Assembly (NCBI GenBank): GCA_013398275.1
Contig: VZSE01015207.1
Coordinates: 1-64,000, forward strand
Reading direction: 5' to 3'
Source: Promerops cafer
Taxonomy: Eukaryota; Chordata; Aves; Passeriformes; Nectariniidae
DNA: 64,000 bases
Under the pieces are notes generated by a model that searched no databases, had not been told where the DNA came from, and saw nothing but the letters and a program-made list of their open reading frames with translations. Positions within the stretch are counted from its first letter, which is position 1. Each line of letters opens with the position of its first letter. The translations under genes were made by a program, and so were the position numbers. This document shows, in pieces, positions 23,379-35,792 of this stretch.

Positions 23379-26300
23379 CGCAGAAGGATCAGATATCCTG
23401 TGCCATCAGTGCACTGGAAGTCCTGGACTTCATTCCTGAGCTCTTGGGCCAGGCTTGATGCTGCAGCTTTTAGTCCTGAAGCAAACCTCACTTCCTTCAG
23501 CATGGAGTACTCCGGAGTGCTTTTAGAAAGCTAAACAATCTGATGGAAAGTATTTTCTAGGCATTTTTAAAACTGCTTTTTTGTTCCTTTAGAGCTGACA
23601 CATCTCCAGAGGCTGTGTCTAGACGATTTAGTGTCTCTGCATATCCTCACGGATGTGGTGCTGTGTCATCCTCCAGAAATCCTGGAAACATCACTTACCT
23701 ACAGCTCCCAAACCTGCTACTCCCTCAGTCACACCTGCCATCTGCTGCTGGGTTTAGAGATCCCGAACCTCTCTGGACCATTCTATGGTTCTCCTGCTCC
23801 TACTGAAAAGTGGGTCCTGCCCCATGGGATGTGGGCAGGGCTTGGGCTTGGCATGATCCCTGGGGTTAAAAAGAAATTCATGTATCCCTGCCCATGAAAA
23901 CACTGTGAAAAGAATGAAAGGCAACATCAGTAGCACCGCAGAAAAAATATCTTTAAGAAACAAATTGATCTCTCAGTGAAGATACATGCATGGTGTCCAC
24001 ACACACGTCCAAAGGCACACACTTGCCATTCCCAATTTGCCAATTCACCTTTTCCAGGACAGGCTGCTGTAGTGCTGGTGCTGGAAGCCTTTCCTTGCCT
24101 CCCCCTGCCCGGGCAGTGCCAGGCTGCCTCGTGCCGGCGTTATCCCGCTTTGGAAAGGCAGGATGCTGCTGGCGGCGTCCCCATGTGCCATCCTGTCCCC
24201 AGCCCTGTGTCCAGAGAGCAGATGGAGGCAAGGAGCTGCTGAGAGGAGACTGCAGCCAGTGTTCAGTGCCCTGGCCCTGGCCTCAGAGGGGCCTTCTCCC
24301 TCGCCTTCCTTCCCCCAGTGATTTGCTGTTTTTAACGAGGGCTGCAGGATGCAAATGCGATCCATGACTGATGATGGGCTGTGTTCCCTAACGGCTGGGT
24401 GAGGAACAGGAGGAGTTTATGGACCCCTGAGCATCTTTTGCTGGTAACAGATCTGCTTTTACCTTCTCTCTGCTGTTTTCCCTTTTTGATCCCTTTCAGG
24501 AAGGGCAGAAGCTCTGCATGTCTGATCCCCGCACTGTCCATGGGGCCAGGCACTGGTATTTCTGGAACTGAGCTTGAACTTTGCCTGGGAATGCAGCCAC
24601 TGCCTGATGCCTCCCCGTGAGCCTGGCAGCGAGTCAGGATGCCCCGGGCAATGGACTGGAGGAGCAGTGTGGGACCCTGTTACCTCCCTGTCTCTGGCGT
24701 GATCAGCTATTGCTGGTTCCTCCCAGCTCTCAGCATTAATGAAACCAGAGGACAAGGGGCTGTGTGTGGGGAAGAGGTGGAAGAGTTGGAGAAAGCAGAC
24801 CTCGGGACCCAGCCTTTGTCTCATCCTTCAGGATTTGCCTCCATACCTGGAAGTGTTCAAGGCCAAGATTCTGTGGGTTTGGGAAGAGGGGAGGGGGTGG
24901 ATTCCTACCCTAGACCTCAGGAAAAGGGGCGGGAGCTGCAGCAGGCACAGGAGTGCTCATTGCAGGAAGGTGCTTGCCAAGGGAATTCCAGAAATGGGGT
25001 GACCCCTTCTCCTGGCAGCTGTGGGTTCCCTGCCTCGGGAGCAGTCAGGATTTGGCAGTGCTGGCCAAAGGACCTGGCCGTGTGGACACATGGACTGGAC
25101 TCGCCAGCAGCCACAGGTTTTCCCTGGCAGGGAACACAGGTTATTAAACCTCAGCCAGTATTCGCTGTGGTCCCTTTCTTTCATCAACTCTCTTCTCCAA
25201 TATTATGTTCTCTGTTCTTTTGGGAAAGCAGTGCACTATTTAATAAGAAGAAGGGGTTGCTTCAGTACACCTGAGAATTGATGATTGACTCAGACATTTT
25301 TAATAATTCAGCTGCAAGACAGGCCCTGAGTACCCACAGCACCCAGAGAATGCCCTGGAGGAGAAACAAGAGTTGCAAGGTTTTGCTGCTGAGTGCTGGG
25401 GGCCAAGGCTCCTTCCAAGGCAGCTGGGAACAAACCCACCTGTCTGTCCTGAGAAAAGGTGGGTCCACCTGGGAATCAGCTCATTTACTGACCCAGAGCC
25501 AAAGCAGGGAACAGAGTGAAGCCAGTGGGTAAAATACCCAGCGCAGAGAGCAGACGAGATGGAGACTGACCCCAGGGATGCCTGTATGTGTGCAGTGCAT
25601 CCATCACAAGGTGTTTGAACCTGACACTTCCAGAGCTGGCAGATTTCCTCTGAGAGCTGGTTTCTAAGTGGAGTTTAGCTTAGGGATGTGTAACCTCTGC
25701 AAGCCCCCAGCAGCAGGACAAACCCTGTGTTCTGCCCATTTGTCTTGGCTGGTTCCTGGGCTGGTTGCACTCGAGCTAATTCTGACCCAGAGCAGAAGAG
25801 GCGCAGGGTTAGGCTCCACTAACAGTGACACTTCTCATGAGGAGTTTCCCAAGGAATGACTCAAGGCATGTCTGACAAACACCCTTCTCATCAACAAACC
25901 CTTTCTTGGATGGGGCCAGCACCAGTCCTTGCATGCTGTTCCAACAGTAGGAGAGGATGAACCTCCACGACCCAGTGAGAGCTTTGGACTTCCCCAGAGC
26001 TACAGCAGAAACTCGCTGTCCTGGTCCTTGAAGGAAAGCCTTGTCCCCCAGCTCTTCTCCAGCCCACCCTTGGGTCCATGTGCTGAGGGTGTGTTCCCTG
26101 CTGCTCCAGGAGAGGCAGCTCAATATGGGCCTGCAGGATTCTGAAGAAAGACAACAACACTTCTGCTGACTTGTGCAGTTTCACACTGGCATATTTACAG
26201 GAATTTCAGAGGCAAGGCAGCCTGCAGGGCTGTGAACCACAGCGAGGCACCGAGCAGGTTGTCCTGAGGGCCAGGGTCCTGGTTACCCACCACAGACACT

Positions 26301-29300
26301 GAAATGTTCTTCACCGTGGCTTGGGGACGCCAGCACGACCTGGTAACCAAGGGGATTAGCAATCTGCAGGCAGCACATGAGGAAAACAAGGATGGATGTT
26401 TCAGGAATGCAGTGGAGTGGATACATCCTGAAGAATTAAGGGAAAACATTTGTTTTATCTTTTCTGACATTAGCAGCACAAGCATACACACACCCCCCAA
26501 AGCCATTAGTTCGCAGGAATTTGTTTCTTATCCTAGTTTTTTCACAGCTTTTGAGTTTCTTTCCATGTTCTCTTAAGTCCCTGGCAAAATTTCCCTGGAG
26601 TTCAGCAATAAATTAGAGCTTTTATGAATTACACACCTCTGACACCTCCTCGGAGAAATAAAACATTAGTGGGAGCCAGTGCTGTGCTGGAGCAGCCAAG
26701 AGCTCTGAGAATTCCTCACTCCATCATCACTCCAGCTGCCAAATGCACCCTGTGATCAATACCAGGGCTTGTGAATCACCCAAACAGGTGGGTTTTTACC
26801 CTTTCTACTGTAATATTTTACACTTCAGCTTGTTGCACTCTTTCTAGCTATGCAGACAAAAACAAGGTTACAGCAAAACCAAGAGATGGTTATCTGTGAC
26901 AAAGAGTCACACAGTTTACGGGGCATTCAAATGTTACAATTTTTTTACATAGCTGTTAGTAAGTATTGAGTTTGTACTCAGGACATTCAAAAAGATGTCA
27001 GCCTCAAAGTGCCAGTTACAATGAACCAATCTGGGGAGTTAAAGGGACTGCTCAGTGTGACACACATCACAGCCTGTCCATGGCCGTTTGTGTGTTCTCT
27101 TTTGATTTTCATCCACAGGGATTGGTCCTGGCCCCTGTAAAAGCTGAAATTTGGTCACAAGAAAAATGCCTGGAAGGTAACAGCACTGGAGCAAGTCTGC
27201 CAGGGAAAGGAAAGCCTGAAGGAAACAACATTTTGGACTTGTTTCAGGAGCTCCAAAGAAACCCACTGACCCTTTAGGTGCTGATGCCAACGCTGCCCTT
27301 CATCCCCATGAAGTCGTGCCTCTGCCTTCCTGCAGAGCTCTTGTTAAGTAACCCTAGAAAATAAGGAGTCAAGATCTGGTTGTCTTGATAGCCTTTGCAT
27401 TTTGCTTTGCCTGGTTAGGCTTCACTGAGGACTGGGCAGTTCTAATCAGTTGTTCTAGCTTCAGTACAACACTGCACACTTGCAGTTGAAATCTGCACCA
27501 CTCCATGGTGGCTGATCCTAGAATAGCCTGAAATCCAGAAGTCCTGCCAGGAAGAGTTGAGCTGACCAGGTGAGGAAGCCCAGGCCTGGTGACACAGCAG
27601 CAAGGGAGAAGAAGGGACAGGTGGCAGAACAGAACCCGTCACTGCTTTGGGGAACCACAGGCTACAGCAATCAACAGATGTTACTGAAAAACATCTATGT
27701 CCAAAAGAGGCTTGCAGGCACAAAAAGGAATTATTCAGTATTCCACAAGAACGTGTTACTGTAAGAGCCACACAGATCTACCACAACAAAATTCCTACAC
27801 AACAATGTAGAGCAAGCAGCAGTGTTTTCCTCATTTCTGCTGTTTCGAGGGCTGTGCAGAGCAGATGTAATCATGGCTGTGCGTAAAAAACCATTCCTTC
27901 TGTCATCAGGGACTTGGACAGATGTAGTTTCACAACTGCAATGATGGAAGAAAAAACTAATTTGTGTGTTAGTCCTAGAACTGTTCCAAATGTTCCCTGA
28001 CCTATTGCTTTAACAACCTGACATTTGGAGAGTCCTGAGAAGTCACGAGGAAAACCCAACATGTCAACCCAGAGCAGGCAGCTTGTGCCAGCACTGAGGC
28101 AGGGGCTGAGATGGGGAAAGGTGGGTCAGCAAAAACATCCCTGTCCAGCCCTTTTCCCACTTAGAAGAATCTGGCTTTGGTGCTGGGAAGAGCAATTCCA
28201 CCACGGGAGACAAGAGAGATCCCCACAGCTGAGCACACCCGTCTGGGGTGTGCCCTCAGCACCAGCCTCTGCCAGCAAACATCCTGGGGCAGCTGAACTC
28301 CTGCGTGGGAGGGCACAGTGTGGCGTCCTGGGCGTCCCCTGCCACAGGGACTCGCATCTCCTCACGCACTGCCCTGCCCTGCCCTGCCCTGGCACAGCCC
28401 AGCAGCACCCGTGGCTGGGCATCAGACGGCTCTTTGCTGCAGCTCCCCATCACCAAGGGTGCAAAGAACACTTCTCCAAAGCCTGCAGCCTCTACAATGT
28501 TCAGTGAGTTTTGGTAAACTTCAAAATTTCGCCTCCAGTTCTTTCCCTGCTCAGCTCGTTTGATGATTTCTTCAGCTATTTGTACAGACAACTGCACACC
28601 CATTTCTTCCTCAACCCCATCTCAGTTTCTCCTTTCTTTCTCATCCTTCTGACAGCTGTACACATTCTGCCTTTGCCCCATGATTCTGAGGGGCTCTGGG
28701 CTTGCTGTTAACCCGTGTGCTGCAGGAGCCTGGCTCCTGCCAGGGCACTGAGCCGAGCTCTGCCCACAGCTCTGGTCAGCTTCTGGGGAGCTCGTAGCCT
28801 ACAGCACGGCGGGGCTCCTATGCAGACCTGCTGCCGGCTGACAGGTCAAGCTACTCATCAGGGGTTTCTCCTCACATGGAAGTGTCAAAATCTCTGTGCA
28901 TCCTCCGGGTTTGTAACTGACATGTCAAAGGTTTTAGTCACTATCAAAGTCCCTGTGGTATTTTCAAATATCCAAGGATATTGTTAACAACATTGTCAAG
29001 AACCTGCCAAGCATATTCTTTCTGGGAGATTCTGCTGGTGAAAGAGTTGGATTTTGTTTTTTTCTTTTTAATGAGGGCCCAAGTCTTGGGATACTAACAA
29101 ACATCCTCCCTGAGCCTTGCTGTGAGCAGGAGTGTCAGCCCAGCTGTGGTGCAGGAGGCTGTGCTGCAACCAGGCCTTCATCCAAAGCTCTAGGGTTGCA
29201 GAGCGCTTCCAAAACAGCAGGGGAGATGGAGTTATCAAGGAAAAATCAGAGCATGGACTACATTTCTCCATGCTCCTCTGGCACAGGCTTGGTCTGACCA

Positions 29301-29734
29301 GATTGTCATGGTCCCCTGCATCCCTGCAGGACTGGGTTATGGCTCCTGGGGCTGACATGACCCGTCCTGCCCACTGTCAGCAGCGCAGCAAACACGGCTC
29401 CTGGTGTCCCCTTCAGTCCGGGTCACAGGGAGTTTGGGATTGCTGGTGGCTGCACCAGTGCTGCCTGCTCAGGGTCACAGCCACCACCTCGGTCCGTGGA
29501 GCTGCCAGAGGCATTCCTGCGCTTCCCAGCAAAGGAAATATCCAAGTGGACACCCAATAGACAAGGTGGTAAATTTGATTGCACTCGAGAAGCTGGAAAT
29601 ACCTTAAAACAAGGAACATATGAAGAAACATGTCCCAGATGTTTCTTGGACTCCCATCCCTCACACAAGTGTTGGCCATGAGACCACAGGTGTCCTCCAG
29701 CACTGCCAGGGACAGGCTCAGCACACCGTGCTCA
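23379..29734. other. Long single-copy non-coding stretch
   Basis: No CR1, minisatellite, gene or RNA that I can support across about 6.3 kb. A short CCCTG run lies at 28371-28391. Open frames of 60-211 codons are scattered on both strands with no known motif (24639-25274 plus is the longest). A short segment near 27119-27176 is flanked by 'ttcatccacag' and 'ggaaggtaac', which look like splice sites, but its reading frame is unremarkable. Confidence 0.5.
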
Positions 29735-29900
29735 GGCTGCACAGAGAGGCTGTGGAAGCCCTGGCAGTGCCCAGGGCCAGGCTGGACACTGGGGCTGGAG
29801 CAGCCTGGGACAGTGGGAGGTGTCCCTGCTGTGGCAGGGGTGGCTCTGGGTGGGATTTAAGGTCTCTTCCAACCCCACTCAATCTGTGACTCCATGCTCA
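29735..29900 (+). mobile_element. CR1 LINE 3' end, young subfamily
   Basis: Forward CR1 with 'gccctggcagtgcccagggc', 'gggacagtgggaggtgtccc', 'gtggcaggggtggctctggg' and 'aaggtctcttccaaccccac', ending in a degenerate 'ctgtgactccatg' tail. Confidence 0.94.
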
Positions 29901-31804
29901 TTGTTCTTCACCAGGGCTGTGCTGCCACAGCATCCCTACAGCAGCACCTGGCTCACCTGGCCTGGGTTTGGGTCATTTCCTTTGAAACTTGGGCACTTCT
30001 TTTGGTTCCTGATGTTTTCAGTGCACAGAAAGCAGACTTTCACCCTGCCCCAGGTACACACAGGACACACTCAGAGCTCACCCAGCATCCTGCCAGAGAC
30101 CAAAGCTCTGGGCAACCTTTGCTGCTGCTGACCTCCCCTGTGAGTGCCAGGGGCTCCCTGGTGGCCGCTGGAGCTCAGGAGTCACTGCAGCCAGCAGCCA
30201 GCCCGCACCCAGGAGGCAGGTGGGCAGGGAGAGTCATGTCCTGCAAGGAATGCTGCCAGCACACTCCGTCTGCTGCCCTCTCACCGTGGCCAGCACGGAG
30301 CCGGGTCCTCCTGGGTGCCAGCAGAGCTGGATGGCCTCAGCCAGGCGTCCCACAGCCTGGGCCAGGAGCTCCTCTGCACGTGAGGGGCTCAGCTACGTGA
30401 CAGCTCCCGTAAGCCTTCATCCATTCTGCCCTCTCCTGATCAAGGAAAGTCCCTTGGGAGACAGAGACAGGAACGTTTGTTAGCTCAAAGTCACTTTGTC
30501 AGTCGTGATCTTATGCTGACAGCTTTGCGTCTGAAAGGCAATTTTAGTCTCAATCACAATGAATAAAATAACAGGTTTAACATTTGGAAAGCTCATTACT
30601 GGAAACTTTATAAAACTTAAGGCTAACAAGGCTGAATTATTGCTCAAAAGAGCAAATTTTTTGTTAAAAATACAGACATAAAAAGATTTATAGTATGTAA
30701 CCCAGTTATGATTTTGAAGTAAAGCATTGGTATTCTACACTCTTCTTTTTTCCCTGAGTCTCTTCTTTTTCACATATCAGTGCATCCAGCTAAGCACAAT
30801 GTCATTACCACAGAGCATTTAGCAAAGACACTGCTCTGGGGATGGATTAGGCAGGCTCTGGGAGCCCTCCCCTGCAGATGACACTGGCTGCCTGCATTCC
30901 CCAGGCCCCAGAAGTACAACAAAAAGGATTACATTTTGATGACTTAAATTTCCGTGTGGGGAGGCAGTCAACAAAGAGCAGTGTGGATGATGTCAGCCTG
31001 TGTCTGCACGGAGGCACAGCACGGCCAGCGCCCACCTTCCCCACAGCAAACAGCAGCTCTGCTTTATTTATTGATCCATTTATTTATTGATTGATCAGCT
31101 AAAAAACAGGGTGCTTGCCAGCACGTTCCTGCACAACTCCCAAACCCCATCTGACCCCAGGTCGTGCCCCACCTCCCGGGAGTGCTGTGCTCTGCACCAC
31201 AACACAGAAAAGCTGTTGATGTGCTCCACAATACATGGAAATATGAAAACCTGCTTATGACCTTGCCTTGTGTTTTGGACTGGGGAGCACAAGCTCACCA
31301 GCCTGGTTTGGTGTACAGCTGGTCATCCATTCATATCAGCAGGGCACATACAAGCCATATTTTTTTGTTTTCTCCTCTAAACACACACAGAAATATTGTG
31401 GCTGTGCAAACTCGATCTGTGTTCTGGAAAAGCAAGGGCTCTGGTGCCTAGTTTGCCCAGAAATGTGCTTAAATATTGATAATTTAATGATGCATTCTTC
31501 AGAGTGCCCCATTTTCCCAGAGCCTCATTTTTAAAGGCTGGCTCTAAAAGGCATTGGTGGAGCTGGAATTGCAGCACTTGGAGCCTCTGACAGGAGACAG
31601 ATTTTGGGAGCAGCACAGAGTCAATGCTGCGGGCTCCTCACAGAGGACCTCCCAGAGCACTCTTTGACATATACTGGCCTCTGCTGTTTGGCACGAGGGC
31701 ATCTGGGCCAGTGCAAAGCATTTGGCACTGTCCTGCTCCATATCCTTCTCTCTGAAATGGAGAGATGTGGATTTGATGGATGGACAAAGGGGAGTGATTT
31801 CACC
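29901..31804. other. Single-copy non-coding DNA
   Basis: 30480-30830 is AT-rich, and a TTTATTTATTGAT simple stretch lies at 31063-31096. Open frames (for example 29894-30400 plus) show no known motif. Confidence 0.5.
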
Positions 31805-31945
31805 CAGCCAGGGCAGGGTTAGGTGGCATATTGGGAGGGAATTCTTGGCTGTGGGGGTGGGAGGCCCTGGCACAGGTGCCCAGAGCAGCTGTGGCTGCCC
31901 CTGGATCCCTGGCAGTGCCCAAGGCCAGCTCTGTCACCTTGAAGG
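31805..31945 (+). mobile_element. CR1 LINE fragment lacking its 3' end
   Basis: Forward CR1 with 'tattgggagggaattcttgg', 'ggaggccctggcacaggtgc' and 'tggcagtgcccaaggccagc', then an abrupt change to unrelated sequence. The last ~110 bp expected of the family are missing, so the 3' end has been deleted. Confidence 0.92.
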
Positions 31946-34151
31946 GTTGCCAAGAGCCTGATGGTGGCAACCAGAGACACCAGGGGAGCGCTGTGGGCCT
32001 GGAGCCTCCTGAGAGGATCCACAGAGCCCTGTCCATGAGGATGCCCCTCACCCCTGCTGAGCGTGGGACAGTCACACACACCCATAAAACCACACACTGA
32101 GCAGGAGAAGACACACCAGCCTGGGGGAAACCCTGCCAGGCCCTCCCAACCTTGGGAGCCTCAGTCTCCTGCAGGCTGGGAACAGGGTTCACCTTCAAAG
32201 CAGTGCCAACAAACAGCTGGACTTGAGGGTGTGAGCAGAGCTCCCAGCCCTTCTGCCTCCATCAGAGCTCTGCTCCCTGCCCCTGTCCTGCACAGCAGCA
32301 GCAGCTCCCTCAGGCTGCCCATCTCAGGATGTGGATGCTCAGGTGAGCAGCACAAGACCTGCTACCCAGCCTCACCTCACCTCCTCTCCTCTCCCACCCA
32401 AGGAGGCCCCTGCCCCCCCTTTATTGCTCCTCTGGTGAGGTCAGGTGAGCCCACAGGAGTTTTCCATTTGCGTCCCTGGCAGGAGTGAAGGAGTGGCTGC
32501 TGCTGCTCTGGCCATCACCAGGCCCTGTGGCTGGGGCAGGAGACTTCATGGCCATAGTTACAGACACACTTCCTAGACCATTGGTACTGACAGTTTTCTA
32601 CCCGTTACCTGGATGGGTGTGAGGTGTCAAAATAACTTCCTCATTTTTTATGACATAGCTCTGTAGTCTCCCTGGATAGAAATATCTGTAGTCCTGTTGA
32701 AGTAGGTATGCAGGTGCTGGCATTAGCAAATGGAAGTACTTGGATTAAGATGAACTTTTTCTGTTTGTCAAAATACAAAGGTTTGTTGGTGTGTCTTGTT
32801 GCTGGCTTGTTCCCTAAGCCACAGAGTTAATCACAGCTTTGTTTCCTAGACACTAAAAGCATTCTCACTTTGAACTCACTAGCTATTGCTCATCATCTAT
32901 TTGGCTTCTTTGTTTGTCTGTTTTGTGTTGAAGAGGCATAGCTTAGACCCAGGGAAACAGGATGGCAAAGGGCACTCCTTCTGCTGGTGTGAGCAGTCCC
33001 AGCCATTTCAGCAGCAAATTTAACAACAGTATTAAACAGAGCATCCACAAAGTTGGAACACACTGTGCCCCAGAATAGCAGAAATTAGAGAGTTTATTCA
33101 GGAATTGTGTGATAATAGCTTGGAGGAAAGAAAAATCATCTTTCAATTAAATACATCTGATGTGCTTTTAAAGCAAGAGGTGAATTCTGTTTAAACATAA
33201 AAAAAATCAAAACAAACAACTTCTTTTCAGCTGACATACCAAACATAACACTGAAGTGATCAGGATTTGTCAGGCTGTATTGGCGGCCAGCAGCTGCTCA
33301 GGATTGTTGGAGTGTGTGGGTTTCTTTGTTTCTTGCAAATGTGATGTTCTATTTTTTGGCATTCACACACCAAACTGGCATTAGCCTGTAAGCAGCAAAG
33401 GATGTGTTAGCTAACACAGCTAACAAAGCTGATGCCTTTCTTGGGTCAGCTCTGGAATGGAAACACGCTATCCCAGCTGGTGATGAGTGTGAAAGCCCCG
33501 AAATCCACTGCTTTGGTCTTGAAAAGAGACTGTAACTGCTTTGTATTTCAGATCTAGAGTTCCTTTGGTTCAGTTCATCTTTCAATTCTGTTACTAGTTC
33601 AAAGTAAAAACTCAGCAAACATAACCCAAAACCCCCACAAAGAACAGCCCCAAACCCTGAAGCGTGCCACAGCACTTCTCCCCTCCCACCACAAGCACAA
33701 TAAGGAATTCAGTTAATCAGTTATGCTGTAAAGAGGAAAATAAATGATCACTTTTCCGTTGTTTTCCAGGCAGTCCATGCCATGTGCAGTGTCTGGTGGT
33801 TGGAGCCCCCCGGCTGGATGCATCTCCCGGTCTGGCTGGCGGGTGCAGCTCCTGCTGCCCTGGAGCCCGGGGAGCTGACCTTGAGCTCCCACAGACAGCA
33901 ACCAAGTTGCAACTTGGATTAATCTGTTTTTACCAACTTCAGCAATAATGGAAGAAAATACTGAAAAGAAAGGCTGGTGTTGTTTCCGCCACGTTGGTTT
34001 AAGGCGGCGCTGCTGACCCCGCTCCCCCGTGCCGAGCCCCCCGCACAGGGCGGGCGAGGAGGCTGCTCTGCAGAGTCACACCCCGCCAGGGTGGCTGTCC
34101 CTTGCCCTTGGCTCTCACCAGCTGCCTGCCTCTGTGTTTGAGTAACTCCCA
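31946..34151. other. Single-copy non-coding DNA
   Basis: No gene or recognised repeat. 33980-34090 is a short CpG-containing patch ('aaggcggcgctgctgacc'). 33240-33680 has an A/C-rich end that could be a decayed long terminal repeat, but I could not find paired ends. Confidence 0.45.
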
Positions 34152-34445
34152 GCATCGCAGAATCGCGGGAGGGTTTGGGTTGGAAAGGACCTTAAAGCTC
34201 ATCCTGTTCCCCCCCTGCCATGGCAGGGACACCTCCCACTGTCCCAGGCTGCTCCAGCCCCAGTGTCCAGCCTGGCCTTGGGCACTGCCAGGGATCCAGG
34301 GGCAGCCCCAGCTGCTCTGGGCACCTGTGCCAGGGCCTGCCCACCCTGCCAGGGAACAATTCCCAATTCCCAATATCCCACCCAGCCCTGCCCTCTGGCA
34401 GTGGGAGCCATTCCCTGGTCCTGTCCCTCCATCCCTTGTGAAAAT
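34152..34445 (-). mobile_element. CR1 LINE 3' end, young subfamily
   Basis: Reverse CR1 in good condition: 'atcgcagaatcgcgggaggg', 'ttggaaaggaccttaaagct', 'catggcagggacacctccca', 'ggctgctccagccccagtgt', 'cacctgtgccagggcctgcc' and 'ttccctggtcctgtccctcc'. Its core is almost identical to those at 23171, 53312 and 55845. Confidence 0.96.
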
Positions 34446-35649
34446 TGTGTGAGGCTCCCTCTGGAAGCAAAGTCCCTCTCTGAGCAAGCAGAGGTAGTCA
34501 AGAGATTGGACCTATTTTCCCCCCATTTATCTGGATAAAAAATTAATTACACCAAGATAATCTATGGAATCTCCTGAAATGACATAAGATTGCTAAGAGA
34601 GGGAATGCTTCACTCGAGCAGGTGCTCTGAAGGTGAGCGTACGCTGTGTTTTACTACTTTAAATAAATTACAAGAATTAAATATTCATAAAGCTCCATTG
34701 TTTGGCTTTAGTGTGTTTGCTTCCTGTAGCATAATTCATTCAACACTTTTGTACAAACTGTGTAAGTGTGTATTAATTGCTGTAATGTAATTTACAGATT
34801 TCCTCCCATATGGCTGATTGGAATAGTAGATACAGCAAAATATGGCAGCAGCATTTGCTAATAAATGGTGTGCCTGGGCAGGAAAACTGCGTTCTCAGGA
34901 ATTCAGTGTTTGTGATTGCATCACCCAGTTTGGTTTCAGTCAGTGCTTAACACAAGCCTCCACCCCCTGGCATTGCCAGGGTACGGACAGGGCGCCTTCC
35001 CTTGGGAGGCAGAGGGCCCAGCTTAGCTGGGAACACGAGCTTGGTGCCTTTGCCAAGATGGTTGTTATTCAAAGTTATTATTATTTTAAAAGAAGTTGCC
35101 TGTTCAGTGGCTCAAATGTGGTAGAGTGTAAACCAAAAGTGTAAAGAAACTGTGTGCAGAGGGCATTTGAAAGTCTGTATGTGTGTGCATAGGGAGAGTT
35201 TCCAGAGTCTTCTGTGACACTTTGTTGATGCCTGCACCAGCTAATCACAGTCAGCTTTAATAACACAGATGATTCTTCCCTGCTCGGCTCACGTTAATGA
35301 TATGTATTGACTTCTTCATATTGTAAATTGGGCATGAAATGACCCATTTCTGGCTGTGGGAATGGTTCTGGACAATTTTTGCCTTGCTACAGTTAGAGAG
35401 GGTCTCAAAAATGTTCCCTAGCAAAGGAGTGTGTCCAAGCCACAGAAGTGCATTCCAGGATCAACTTAATGAATTTCAAAGTGCCTGTTTATGAGGAAAG
35501 AAATGCTTCCTTCGTGGCACGGCCTGAAGGATTTATCTTTGAACTCCAGCACATCCGTGTGCGTGCAAATGCAGGTGATGGGATCCAACAAATAACTGGA
35601 GCTTCAGGGTGCAGGAAAAAGTCACACAACGTTCACAAATCACTCACGG
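34446..35649. other. AT-rich non-coding DNA, possible conserved element
   Basis: 34630-34800 is AT-rich but complex, with 'ttaaatattcataaagctcc' (contains an octamer-like ATTCATAA), 'ccattgtttggctttagtgt' (SOX-like CATTGTT) and 'gtgtattaattgctgtaatg'. This suggests a regulatory element, but no alignment supports it here. The rest is ordinary. Confidence 0.4.
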
Positions 35650-35792
35650 AAGCACAGAATCCAGGAGTGGTTTGGGCTGGAAGAGACCTTAAAGCTTATC
35701 TTGTTCCACCCCCTGCCATGGGCAGGCACAGCTTCCAGCAGTCCAGGCTGCTCCAAGCCCTGTCCAACCTGGCCGTGGACACTTCAAGTCAC
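35650..35792 (-). mobile_element. CR1 LINE 3' end fragment
   Basis: Reverse CR1 with 'agcacagaatccaggagtgg', 'gggctggaagagaccttaaa', 'accccctgccatgggcaggc' and 'gctccaagccctgtccaacc'. Its 'gtccaacctggccgtggaca' block is from a different subfamily than the 34152 copy. Confidence 0.92.

Noticed and set aside
33240..33690. A/C-rich block resembling a decayed retroviral segment
   Set aside because: There are no paired LTR ends or retroviral motif to support it.
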